From Larus michahellis (taxonomy: Eukaryota; Chordata; Aves; Charadriiformes; Laridae), in assembly GCF_964199755.1 (NCBI RefSeq), contig NC_133911.1, positions 3,437,001 through 3,501,000 of the forward strand: DNA of 64,000 bases. The letters are read 5' to 3'. The notes beneath the pieces are model-generated. The model saw only the letters and a list, made by a program, of their open reading frames with translations. It was not told where the DNA came from and made no database searches. Of the stretch, positions 51,601 through 60,461 are shown piece after piece (position 1 is the first letter of the stretch; the number at the start of each line of letters is the position of its first letter). The translations under genes and the position numbers were made by a program.

Positions 51601-54600
51601 GTATTCCATTGTGTTCGGTGTTCCACTGCCTTTCTCATCCTTTTGATGTTTGGGAAAAACCAGCTTGACAGTGCAGTCTTAATAGTCTTGCTGCATGTGC
51701 CATCTTCTACTGCAGATTTTCTTTTCTAGCACAACAGTTTTTTCTGTTGCTGTTTTCTGGTGTTTTTATTAATTTGGTCTGCAGCCTTCTATTTATATTC
51801 TAGTGCTCTCGAAGACAGAGATCTGTAACTCAAGAATGAAAGCTTTGATGAAGGGCGAGTGCTCCATTTGTAACCAGACGTAGATCCGGCCAGCCTGTGT
51901 CTTGTTTTAACAACGTAATTGCTTCAAGTTCTCTTGCGTAAATCTCTGAAGCAGGTCCTCTTGCAGGAGCTCCCAGGTCCTGGTTATCATAAGACTGAGA
52001 TCATGTTAGGCAACCTATTTGAACTGTTACACTCTTTGGGTTTTTTATTTATTTATTATTATTCCTCAGGGGCAAAATTCACCCCAAAGGATGTGTCTGA
52101 ATTACAGCAAGTGTACTTTTTGTGGAAATGCCTGAGCCAGGCTATGGGCAGAGCCGCATGGATCTCGACTTGGGAAGGTAAATGTGAGAAGTTCTGCGCT
52201 GGCCGCTGCGTTATCATGGCTGTTGTGCCTATGATTTACTACTTGAAATCTGAAAGACCTTTATCAAGGATTAACAAGCCACTTGGGAACAGGAGATATT
52301 GCTACTATCTTCTCTTGAGTTCGAATACATCTTGAGTTTGCTATATCTGGCAGTGAGCTGATTCAAGTTTTAAGTGGTGTATTTCCTGAATGTAGCTGAA
52401 AGATTAGTCTGAGTAATTTCTGCAGCCCTCTTCCCTTTATAATGGTAATGGCATAGTCTGAGGCTGTTTGTGACTCTAATCCTGCTGAAGGTCAATGAGA
52501 AGCGGGTACCTGGTGCTTTATCCTTCAGGAAATCGCAGGCCAGGGGCGATACTCACAAAGGAGTTGTGTTGCTGCCATGGATTTTGCTTCTGCTCAGCAG
52601 CACCCCCAAACTGACCTGCAGCCTCGGTCAGTGCGGTGGGCTTGGCTTCTGCATTGCCAAGGCTTCTTCCTCCAGGAGCAGGGAAGCACTAAAGAACAAA
52701 TATCCTGAAATATGGAAAGGATTTGTGGTGTTGGCCCATCTCTCTTTTCGCATCAAACTCATCTTTGAGACAGGTGTTGCCATCAGCAAAAAGGCTTAAA
52801 GAAGGAACATGTTTTCCTGCTTGCAAATAACTGGGGCCAGGTGCTTTTTTGCATAGCTTGATGCAATTTGGAATGTAAAGGGTGAGGGGATGTATGGATC
52901 TTCCCTACACCTCGTTTCTCTTTTTTTTTTTTTTTTTTTATTCTTTTCCTCTCTTTTTTATCCCTTGGTTTGATTTTGCTACTGAAAGCACTTGCACAGA
53001 GATTCCTCGGGGGATGAGCCAGGCTCAGAGACTTTCTTGCATCTCCATAATGCCAACATGCTTTCTAAACATCTCCCATTAACTTCCCCACCTGAAAGAA
53101 AGAAACCTTAATTATCAAGTTATTAGGAAAGCTCATGTTATTTTTACCTTCAGTGTTTCCTCTGTTGCTCTTGCTTTGGTGATAAGAGACTTTGAATAAT
53201 GCAGCTGACTCCGCGTGGTGCTGGAGAGCTGTTGTCTTCAGGCAGTTCCTTTTTGACAGCGTGTGTGTGTGTTTGCTTTCTCCTTTTCGTGGAATATGCT
53301 CTTAGGAATAACCATACGGCATCCTGAACACCAGTCCCCTCCTCTTCTGTTCCCTCTCCTTCTCCAGCCCCTTCTTTATCAGCTAGCATATATCTGATGA
53401 TTGTGTTAAAATTAGTCCTTGATAAATTAACCGATTGTAGTTGGAATCTCTTACATAGGGCTAATTCTTCCACAGCGAAAAATAGAGGGAAGCTGAGACC
53501 TTCTTGCCTCTTAGTGAAAAGTAATAATCCTTGGGGATGGGGTTGTTCAGCCTGGAGAAGAGAAGGCTCCAGGGAGACCTTAGAGCCCCTTCCAGTCCCT
53601 AAAGGGGGCCAACAGGAAAGATGGGGAGGGACTCTGGATCAGGGAGGGGAGCCATAGGACAAGGGGTAATGGTTTCAAACTGAAGGAGGGTAGATTTAGA
53701 TTGGATATTAGGAAGAAATTCTTTGCTGTGAGGGCGGTGAGCCCCTGGAACAGGTTTCCCAGAGAAGCTGTGGCTGCCCCATCCCTGGAGGGGTTCAAGG
53801 CCAGGTTGGACGGGGCTTGGAGCAACCTGGGCTGGTGGGAGGTGTCCCTGCCCAGGGCAGGGGGTTGGAACTAAATGATCTGTAAGGTCCCTTCCAACCC
53901 GAACCATTCTATGATTCTATATTCTTATTTGAGCATTTATTTAATTAAAGACTTTATATTGTTTAAAGAGAGTCAGCAAAGTGATTAGGTGTCTCAGGGG
54001 ATTGGTAATAGGATATAAACCTTTTCACCTCTAGGTCACTAGGTCAAGTCTAACTGCTGTTGGTAGTGGCCAGCAAGTGGTGTATGCGCTCAGGGGGCTC
54101 TTGAACCATATGAATCATTTTTAGCTTCCTTTCTGGTTGAGTGGGGTTTTTTCCCCATTCTCGCGAAAATGTGCCTATAAATGATTGAGGATGTTGGTAG
54201 GAAATAGAAATAATACACTCTGGCATTAGTTGCTATATGCAGAATTTATACCCTGCCTTGTAACGGGACTGGAATCTATAATAATTCCCAAGTGCACCAG
54301 GCTGTATATAGATGCCTGGTGTTTGTAACAAGAAGATTGATTGTTGCAGCAGATCTTCAATTAACTATTTCCATGGGAGTGCTGGGTGCTCTGCAGCCTT
54401 GCCTTCTACCCTGCTTGCCAGGCTGCCAGGCACCTTCACCTTCCGCAAACGTAAAGGTCAGTGTCAGAGGGGTTTTGGAGGCGATGGTGACAACAGTGTA
54501 GTTTTATAAAAGTTTTCAGGTCGTTATGCATTATAGAAGAGTGCACGCTGCATATCCTGGTTCTCATGGCACGATTGGAAAATGGCTTTTCCTATCTGCA

Positions 54601-57600
54601 GCTCTGCCTTAAGGGAACATTAAGAGACAAAATGGGCACAAGAGACACAAGTGTGATGAGCATCAGGAATTCGGTCCTCCTCCTAAAGTTTATGGCTGTT
54701 GAGATTTAGTGGATTTTGGTTTTAATTAGGACTTTTAACAGAGGCGGTGGCAACTCTTAGATCTGGCGATTGGTCCAGACAGACTGTGAATTTTCGTGGG
54801 TTTGGAGGGTCTTTGTGTAAGAAATTATACCATAGTTGGAGGTGTCATACTATCAGGTTTCAGCTTTTGCTTTTTATTTTTGTCACAGCAAAACCAGACA
54901 TTTGCAGGGAATGCTGATAACTCGCCTGCTTTAGCCAACTCGGAGGATGCTGTAATGCCAAGTCACAAGGAAAAGTGCACTCCCTGCCTCGTGTGCTTGT
55001 TTCTTCTGAGATGAGACAAATTTCGTGGTGCTTGCGGGAATTTTGTGCATAATCTAGTTGATGATGTTTTCATGTTGAGATGGAATGTAACCTGATTTTA
55101 TGGGAGTTTGGCAGGAATCCATGCTGCTAGACTCTAAGCACTTCCTTTCCTCTAGTTTCCCTTAGAACTCACAGGATATTTAGCAAAGCAGGGACTGAAC
55201 ACCTTATGTCAGAGTGGAGAAACCTGTACAAGTGTTTGTAATTCTCTTCTTTCTGTTGACAGCTGGTCCTGGCTGAAAGCTCCCACTCTGACACAGGCTC
55301 CCAGTGCACCGAGAGCCACACGGACCTTCCGCCACCCATTGAGAGAACAGGCGGCATTGGAGACTCCCGGCCTCCCTCATTCCAGTAAGAGCAAGTTGTC
55401 TTTGTGGATTTATTTATTTTCTTAGAAAAAATGCAATTCCTTTCTGCTTCTTCCCCACATTTCTCCCTACTGCTGCAAACCAGCTATTTATTGTTATTGT
55501 TAGAAAAATAATACGCTTATTAGAACTGAGGAATTAGAAGGGGGACGGGAAGCAAAAAAAAACCCCTGTCATTGTTAAAATGAAATATATATCCTATGTA
55601 TCTCATTTTGAAACCCACTGTGGAAGAGTTAAGTAGAGAGGTAGCCCAAAATGCTTTTCATAGTGTACGGATGACAACCTTTTATTACTGTGTTATGTAT
55701 AATTATGTAGTATGCAGGGCCAGCAGGACACTGCTATCAAGAGCAAAAATTTCCATAAGGAATAATGCCTGCTCCATGTGCATACAGAGACCAACAGCTT
55801 GAGCTGCAGATAGTCAGACTGGGAGTCATCTGATTTAATGTTAGCCTTGTTATTTCCTGTTCCGTGTGCAGAGCCAGTGTATATCCTCAGAATGGCTTCA
55901 TTTTGAGGGAGGCCCTCTGAATTTCCACAAAGAGGATTTAAAGCAGGACCTGGTTCTAGCTGTGGTCTTAGTATATGTTTAGAGAAGGAAACATGGTCTT
56001 GATTTGCCTGCTGTCATGTGTTTGCATTGCTTTCAGGGATATCTGTTGCCTGGAAGAGCCATTAGTGTCGTGCATGAGTCTTTTAGAAATAAATGCCTTC
56101 TAGAGAGGACAAGAAATCTTGGGAAATACTAACCCTGCCTGACGCTGTGTGTCTTGCAAGGGATTTACTGCCCTCGTGTGTTCATGAATTGCTTGATGTT
56201 GGCTGGGAGAGGCCTGTATGAGTGCAGTCACGTGGCCGGCAAATATAACTGGTTCTTTGTCTTCCTGACGTATACCTACGTGTAATAGCCGCAAGATCAA
56301 ACTTTATTTAAAAAAATAATTGCATTGCAAGTTAGGCACAAGTCTGTGTTTGTGGAACTGCTTGCAGCTAATAATTGTATGTACTTGGATGAAATTGAAG
56401 CAGTGCTGGGCTGATGCACCTGCTGACTTCCATAGTATTCTAAAAATCTTGTCTGACGTGATGGTGTGTTGATGTTACAAAGCAAATGGGGGAATGCTCA
56501 AAGTGTCCTCAAAATGAAGTAAGTTACACAGGTCATGCTGAGTCAGGAGTAGCAACACGGGAGGTGGTGCTTTCTGGCTTCTGTTCTCATTCCTAGATAA
56601 ACCACCTTCCTCCTTTCTCTCTCCCCCACCCCTTTTTGCTTTCTTCTTTTAAACTGCAGTAGAGAATCTGGCTTGTGGGGACATCTTCTGGACTAAAACT
56701 TGTTCTCCCTTCATGCCTTTTTTGTCTCTTCTCTTCACAATTGAGTGTCTTAACATTTTGCAGTGGTTTTTGCTGGTGTGTTTTATTTTTTCAATCCAGA
56801 AGAGATGACCTAAGTTTATTTCCATAACACAGGGCAGAGTGTCTCACTCAGGTATTCTGCATGAAGCCCTGAATTCTGTTTCGCTATTAGAATTTCATTT
56901 TAGAACACACCCATTCTAGGTTTAAAGCTTCCAAGTGATAAAGAATCCACCGTATTTTGAAATTATTTGTTTCTCTTGGATAAACTAAATAAGTTGAGCT
57001 GCTCAAGTCTTTCATTGTAAAGTATGGATTTTAGAACTTGAATCGTGGCTGTAGTTCTCTTCTGATTACTTACAATTCTCCAGCAATATTTGAAAATTTA
57101 TGTTTCTTGGGATTTCGGTGTGGTGATTCTGCAATAGTGTGTTTAGTGCCATTTCTGCATACTGTCTCCTTACATAGTATTTCCCTTGAAGAGATCAGTA
57201 GTGCAACCCTGTAACTTTCACAACTGTAAGTTCAGGATTGCTACATATTCACATATCACCTCCCCTTCTGTAAGTGGGACTTAACTTCTTGGTTCCTAAA
57301 TCACTGAGATTTTTTTTTAATGCCATTCAAAATACCAGAGACCTGTTACCTCTTGTCTTCCTTCTTCAGTGTTGACTGGGGCCTTATTTATATATGAAGC
57401 CCCAACTGAGCTAGGTTTTGTATAATTGTACAAACAGAAATGTTGCTGGACAACGAAGAATGCAAGAAATAGATGGAGTGGCCAGGTCAGCAGGCGATAC
57501 AATCCAAGGGAATGAGATCCTTGTCAGAGGTGAAGTGGTAATCTCGACGGGCTGCCTGACAGCATTGATACGTTGCTTCATCACTGATTACCTCCAATGA

Positions 57601-60461
57601 AAATTTACTTTTTCCCCTCCCTGGTGAGGGTTCTGAACTTCATCTTGTATTTCATGCTCCATTCCTCCTGTTTAGTGGTTGCTAAATCCCCGTTCATCTG
57701 GATGGGTGAGGTTGCTCCTGGTTTGGTGGTGGAGGTGGAGTGAGTTGAGAATGGTGACCTCCGAGCTACCTTTCTTCCGCAGCTCTTGGGTATGCCCACT
57801 GAAAATTGAATTCCATTCAATTGTCTCAGCAACGAGAGAGGAAACAAGCCAGCCGTGAGGCTCCTTTTGCACCCGTTGTTGGGGTGTTAAACCACCTTTT
57901 GTAGGCGGGTTTAGCCGAGGAAGCGATTTAGTGGTGGAAATAGCAGCAGTAGGCAGTAGATGGTGCTGCTGAGATGGCTGAGGGCCCGGCAGAGTGACCT
58001 TAGCAAACTGTCACCCTCTTTGCCTTTGCAGTTGTACTGGGCTGAAACGAGAAATGCAGACGTGCTTGTGACAGCACTTAAGTACATACTTGCACTTTGG
58101 TAGCTTCATTAGGGCTTAAAATGTGCAGTCAAATGTCTTCTTGAATAACAGCCTCGATTTCCTAATTTGCGTGCTGGGCATGTCAGTACATTTCATTAAT
58201 GCGCAGAAAGCGTGTGGGTGTGCAGAAGGCTTTTCAGCAGCTCTCTTAAATGTGACACTATCCAGATGTGCTTGCACATATACCACTTCTGGGGCCAGCT
58301 TCCCCAGAAGCCCATGGGACCACTCGGTTAGATCCTTGGTAGTTTAATTCCCTGTGTAAAACGTGTACTCTGGCTTCATGGAATTCTAGGAGAAAGACAT
58401 TAATGACTCTGATGCTTTGCTGTGAGTGTAATGATGGCCATTATGCGCCCTGTGTGCATAAGTAGAATGTCAGGCATAAATAAGAGATGCAAAGGGCAGA
58501 TGTGAATTGGGGCTCCTTTATAAATGGGTGGTATTTGTGGGACAGAGAGGAAGAACATAATCGGTAACTTCCGAAGGGAATTCTTTCAGAGCATTAGCCC
58601 ACGTCAGCTCATGCGCTATTATATTTTCAGGAGCTTTAGATTTGTTTCCACAGTTAGTCCATTAAAATGAGCTATGGCCTTTGTCAGCACTCCAGGAGGC
58701 TTTTCTCATTTCCTTCCGTGTGGGCGCTTCAAGGTAGCTTATTAAATGTGAGAATAGCAGAGATACATAAACCAGGTTGAGTCTGAGGGGAAAACTAAAG
58801 CGCTAAGCTAGTTCTGTTCAGCAGGGGGGGAAAGAGCATCTCCATCTCCCCCTTTGCTCCAGCCAACTCTGCTTTAACATGACTGATATTTTTTTTCCTC
58901 AGCAGAGGTCTTGAAACAGATGGTTGCAAATAAGCCGTCTTACATATTCAGTGCTCTGTATTACAGCCGCTGCTCTTGGTTCACCGACTCGACTTGTCTA
59001 TTGGAATGAGAAGTGAAAGCCAGTCTGGTTTATATGCATTGAGAAATGGTCCTTCCTCAACGCTTGGAAGTTCAAGAGCATGGAGCCGTTGTTGCTGTTT
59101 CCTTAGATTCCTCCCAGAAAGTGGCCGTAAACCATGGGGACAAATTCTCTGCTGCCTCTTTGAAACCTTTTGTTCTGGCTAATTGCAGTAGCGAGAAAGT
59201 GACTCTCAGTAGAGCCTCCCAAAAGCAGAGTGGAAGAAATCTGGCCACTGAGATTGTCATCAAGATCTTTCTGCTTTTTGCCCAAAGCTTGCTCATAATA
59301 GTCCTTCACTGGGACTTACTGGATTAATAATGTGCTGGCATATCTGGGCAGCTTTCAAACAGTTGAGAACAGGAGGAAAGGACCTGGGGTCTATTTGTAC
59401 GTTTCACAGAGATGCACTTAATTATTTTGAGCTTTGCTGTGACTTGCAAGACTTCAACCTTCAAGGTCAGCGCTGTATATTAAAAGTAGCCACAGTGAGC
59501 TATGGCTTCTGCCCTTTGGCTCTCAGCGTGCTGCGTATCTAGCTCAGGTTATTGACAGGAAAACAAACCTGTTAAGGGCGAATGAGGAATTGAGCTGAAA
59601 CACTGGGTTTGGTTTAAAAGAATATATTTGTATATTGAGGTATTGTAGAAAAGGCAACGCAATTCACAGGCTTGAGAATAAGACCCTGGTAGAAGAGCAC
59701 GTCATCAACATGAGGAGCTCATACACACTTGTGTATATTTCTTGGATCTTTCATCTTCCGAGTGAGCATGGGAGGGTTTGAGAGATGCAGAGGAACTTGG
59801 AGTATTTTGGAGGCCGAGATGAGAGTATTCGGGTCAACAAGTTTTTCTTCTTCCAAAAAGCAGTGTTGTCTGTTTGTTCTTCTGCTGGGCAGGTGTGCTG
59901 CGAATTTGTGATACTGAAGCTCTCACGATGGGACTGTGCTGAAATCCAAATTCCTTTGCAAGTGCATTAGCAGCTAAAGCTGATTTGTAGTCAGTTGTCT
60001 TCTCGGCACGTGCTAAAATAATCCCTTTTCTTAGTGTCAGCAGGCATTTTTTCCTATGGAAATTTCATGCAACGGTCTTGTGGCAGCTTTTTCAGTGTCA
60101 CGATGATACTGCTTGTGCAAGTAACGCTGTGTCTCAGGGCACGGCTATTGAACTGTCTTGTCATCCTACGGGTAGTTTTGGGGTGAGCAGAGCAGTTTGG
60201 GGGAGCTTGCCGTGCTGCAGCAAGGTTGCAGCTAACCCACGGAATAGTTTTCTGGCTTCTAAACCAACACACTTGATGACTGCAACTGCTTTTATCAAAA
60301 AAATAAAAGAGATGACTCCACTGTTTCTTCCTATTTGTTCTCTAACAGCCCAAATGCTGCCAGCAGCCGGGACGGCCTGGACAATGAAACAGGAACAGAG
60401 TCGGTTATTAGCCACCGGCGAGACAGACATCGACGGAGAAATAGAGAAGGGCATGAGGATG
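6525..60461 (+). CDS. DVL1: Dishevelled segment polarity protein 1, 5' part (4 coding exons, residues 1-158)
   Basis: This is a cytoplasmic scaffold of Wnt signalling that relays Frizzled/LRP signals to Axin and to the planar-polarity pathway. Coding exons 6525-6694, 40960-41029, 55263-55384 and 60349-60461 join in frame (475 nt, 158 codons plus one base). Residues 1 to about 85 form the DIX domain, which polymerises head to tail. Residues equivalent to DVL2 Tyr27, Phe43, Val67 and Lys68 are present as Tyr17, Phe33, Val59 and Lys60. The linker then carries Ser/Thr-rich and Arg-rich stretches. DVL1 rather than DVL2 or DVL3 is favoured by the MAETKIIYH start, the longer [18 protein letters not shown] loop and the DNETGTES / SHRR linker. 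Full-length family members are roughly 690-740 residues, so the PDZ, DEP and C-terminal parts lie outside the window. No frameshift or internal stop is seen. Confidence 0.95.
7014..7020 (+). promoter_or_regulatory. YY1-like site in the start of intron 1
   Basis: AACATGGCGGCC at 7011-7022 is a close match to the YY1 consensus (AANATGGCGGC). It lies about 320 bp downstream of exon 1, still inside the CpG island. YY1 sites just downstream of a transcription start are common in TATA-less promoters. Confidence 0.4.
7370..7403 (+). repeat. 14-bp direct repeat, 20-bp period
   Basis: AAGGCCACTTCTTG occurs at 7370-7383 and again, identically, at 7390-7403, separated by six bases (GCCAAA). It sits at the downstream edge of the CpG island and looks like a small local duplication. 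Confidence 0.75.
15500..15543 (+). repeat. (AAT)n microsatellite
   Basis: An imperfect run of about fourteen AAT units, with TTAAT and AAAAAT interruptions, in intron 1. Likely length-polymorphic. Confidence 0.9.
20279..20343 (+). mobile_element. CR1 LINE 3' end fragment
   Basis: GGTTGGACTTGATGATCTTA, then GGGTCCTTTCCAACC and GTGATTCTGT, is the diagnostic 3' terminus of avian CR1 elements. Only about 65 bp remain, as is usual for 5'-truncated CR1 copies. Confidence 0.85.
21052..21145 (+). mobile_element. possible MIR-like (tRNA-derived) SINE relic
   Basis: The order GGTTTGGGATTTGAGGTCTG, AGTTCAGTTTTCC, then GACCTTGAGTAAGTGA resembles the MIR/CORE-SINE layout (GGTTCGAATCCC-like B box, then ACCTTGGGCAAGT). 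Divergence is high and the assignment is by eye. Confidence 0.35.
26484..26501 (+). repeat. poly(A) tract
   Basis: Eighteen A in intron 1; no retrocopy body precedes it. Confidence 0.9.
27880..27965 (+). mobile_element. possible MIR-like SINE relic
   Basis: GGCTAAGGTGATTACCTGGC, then GAGTTCGGTTGTCAACCC and TGCCACACAG, resembles a tRNA-derived SINE head with a B-box-like GTTCGGTTGTC. Old and short. Confidence 0.3.
28098..28114 (+). repeat. (AAAT)n short tandem repeat
   Basis: About four AAAT units in intron 1. Confidence 0.8.
31889..31975 (+). mobile_element. possible MIR-like SINE relic
   Basis: AACACATTGAACTGCGACTT, then AATCTGGGTTCAGGTC and a TTGTGACTTC tail, fits the head of a tRNA-derived SINE with a B-box-like GGTTCAGGTC. 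Highly diverged. Confidence 0.3.
32217..32234 (+). repeat. poly(A) tract
   Basis: Eighteen A in a row about 90 bp upstream of the LTR at 32322. No processed-mRNA body precedes it. Confidence 0.9.
32322..32684 (-). mobile_element. ERVL-like solo LTR, minus strand
   Basis: On the minus strand it reads from TTTTGTCCGGGATAGAG through TTAATTTTCTTCCTAGTAGC, a TGAGAATAATATTGATAACA block and a TTAAACTGTCTTTATCTC block to GTTAAACCA. This is the same avian LTR type as copy A at 4722-5507. TG at 32322 and CA at 32683-32684 fit LTR termini. No target duplication is clear and no internal retroviral genes adjoin it, so it is a solo LTR opposite in orientation to DVL1. Confidence 0.8.
33485..33545 (-). mobile_element. 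possible MIR SINE core, minus strand
   Basis: CTCAAGGTCATACAGGGGTT, then TGGTGCCAGAGTGGAGCCTAAA, matches the reverse complement of the MIR core (AAGGTCACACAGCTAGTAAG, then a GGCAGAGCCGGGATTCGAAC-like block). Confidence 0.45.
35586..35730 (+). mobile_element. CR1 LINE 3' fragment
   Basis: GAAGTTGTGGAACTTCCATC, CTTGGAGATACTCAGAACTT, GACTGGACATGGCCCAGAGC and GGTTGGACTAGGTGACCCC follow in the order of the avian CR1 3' region, ending CGGTTCTGTGAATC. About 145 bp, moderately diverged. Confidence 0.88.
36841..36945 (+). mobile_element. probable MIR-like SINE core
   Basis: TGATCTGTCACTGATGTACT, then GTGTGATCTTGGGTGAGTTG and a TACCTGATAGATCTG block, follow the MIR core order (CTGCCACT..GCTGTGTGACCTTGGGCAAGT). 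A CR1 end begins about 10 bp downstream. Confidence 0.45.
36956..37062 (+). mobile_element. CR1 LINE 3' end
   Basis: AACCTGGTCTAATGGGAGGT, GTCCCTGCCCCTGGCAGGGG, ACTAGATGATCTTTGAGGTC and CCATTCTATGATTCTATA form a near-consensus avian CR1 3' end, including the terminal ATTCTATGATTCTAT repeat. 5'-truncated to about 107 bp. Confidence 0.92.
39484..39502 (+). repeat. poly(A) tract
   Basis: Nineteen A, about 30 bp before the minus-strand CR1 fragment. CR1 elements lack poly(A) tails, so this is probably independent. Confidence 0.9.
39533..39612 (-). mobile_element. CR1 LINE 3' end, minus strand
   Basis: GGAATAGAATCATGGAATAT, then AGTTGGAAGGGACCCATAAG, GATCATCGAGTCCAACTCC and TGCTCCTCGCAGG, is the reverse complement of an avian CR1 3' terminus. 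Confidence 0.88.
40146..40199 (+). repeat. 27-bp tandem duplication
   Basis: TCAAGAAGGCTTCAGAATGG plus CTCCTAG occupies 40146-40172 and recurs at 40173-40199 with one change (T to C). A recent-looking two-copy duplication about 760 bp upstream of exon 2. Confidence 0.9.
40960..41029 (+). CDS. DVL1: DVL1 coding exon 2 (completes codon 57; residues 58-80)
   Basis: The acceptor TTTTCCAG|G completes the split Gly57. The exon then encodes [23 protein letters not shown] and ends at TGG|GTATGT. Its 70 nt keep the frame. Val59-Lys60 correspond to DVL2 Val67-Lys68, whose mutation is known to block DIX polymerisation. [16 protein letters not shown] is the almost invariant C-terminal half of the Dishevelled DIX fold. 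Confidence 0.96.
41860..41920 (+). repeat. 21-bp tandem repeat, three copies
   Basis: CGGTCCTGCTGCTCATCCCAG (21 bases, 41860-41880), a second copy differing at one base (41881-41901) and a shortened third copy (41902-41920). The units are rich in CTGCTG. Located about 830 bp downstream of exon 2. Confidence 0.9.
47442..47464 (+). repeat. poly(T) tract
   Basis: Twenty-three T in intron 2. It could be the tail of a minus-strand retrocopy, but no such body is recognised. Confidence 0.9.
50225..50290 (-). mobile_element. possible MIR SINE core, minus strand
   Basis: GGGAAATGGAGCTACAGAGA, then GGCGAATGGATTGATCCAATG, resembles the reverse complement of the MIR 3' half (AACTGAGGCACAGAGAGGTT, then AAGTAACTTGCCCAAGG). 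Diverged. Confidence 0.35.
52921..52939 (+). repeat. poly(T) tract
   Basis: Nineteen T followed by a T/C-rich stretch in intron 2. Confidence 0.9.
53530..53925 (+). mobile_element. CR1 LINE 3' fragment, about 395 bp, well preserved
   Basis: This is the longest and least diverged CR1 in the window. It starts in the reverse-transcriptase ORF tail (frame from 53543 reads [13 protein letters not shown]). It continues through the CR1 3' UTR blocks TTCTTTGCTGTGAGGGCGGT, CCTGGAACAGGTTTCCCAGA and CATCCCTGGAGGGGTTCAAGG, and ends AACCATTCTATGATTCTAT. Plus orientation. It lies about 1.3 kb upstream of DVL1 exon 3. Minus-strand open frames here are antisense artefacts. Confidence 0.96.
55263..55384 (+). 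CDS. DVL1: DVL1 coding exon 3 (residues 81-120 and two bases of codon 121)
   Basis: The acceptor GTTGACAG| starts at a codon boundary. The exon encodes [20 protein letters not shown], then [20 protein letters not shown] and CA of a split His; the donor is CA|GTAAGA. LVLAE closes the DIX domain. [19 protein letters not shown] is the strongly conserved Dishevelled linker. The [14 protein letters not shown] stretch resembles DVL1 (human has AHSDAGSQ.TDSHTD) rather than DVL2 or DVL3. Confidence 0.96.
55385..60348 (+). other. DVL1: DVL1 intron 3 (5.0 kb)
   Basis: It runs from GTAAGA to TTGTTCTCTAACAG with a good pyrimidine tract. No recognisable transposon, RNA gene or additional exon was seen; a few short homopolymer runs only. 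Confidence 0.9.
60349..60461 (+). CDS. DVL1: DVL1 coding exon 4 (completes codon 121; residues 122-158)
   Basis: The acceptor CTAACAG|C completes His121. The exon encodes [20 protein letters not shown], then [17 protein letters not shown], and one G of the next codon; the donor is [15 protein letters not shown] and the Arg-rich SHRR.R.RRRNRE cluster match vertebrate DVL1. This is disordered linker between DIX and PDZ. The next exon lies beyond the window, so the protein is incomplete here because of the window edge, not a mutation. Confidence 0.95.

Larger units (their letters stand above)
41030..55262 (+). other. DVL1: DVL1 intron 2 (14.2 kb)
   Basis: It runs from GTATGT to TTTCTGTTGACAG. 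It contains a 21-bp triplicate repeat at 41860-41920, a possible MIR relic at 50225-50290, T runs at 47442-47464 and 52921-52939, and a well-preserved CR1 end at 53530-53925. No nested gene was recognised on either strand. I see nothing else definable in 42000-50200 or 50300-52900. Confidence 0.9.

Noticed and set aside
6525..60461. Assignment to DVL2 or DVL3
   Set aside because: DVL2 and DVL3 have a shorter loop in the DIX domain and different linkers; the SNRPVHSYK loop and DNETGTES linker match DVL1.
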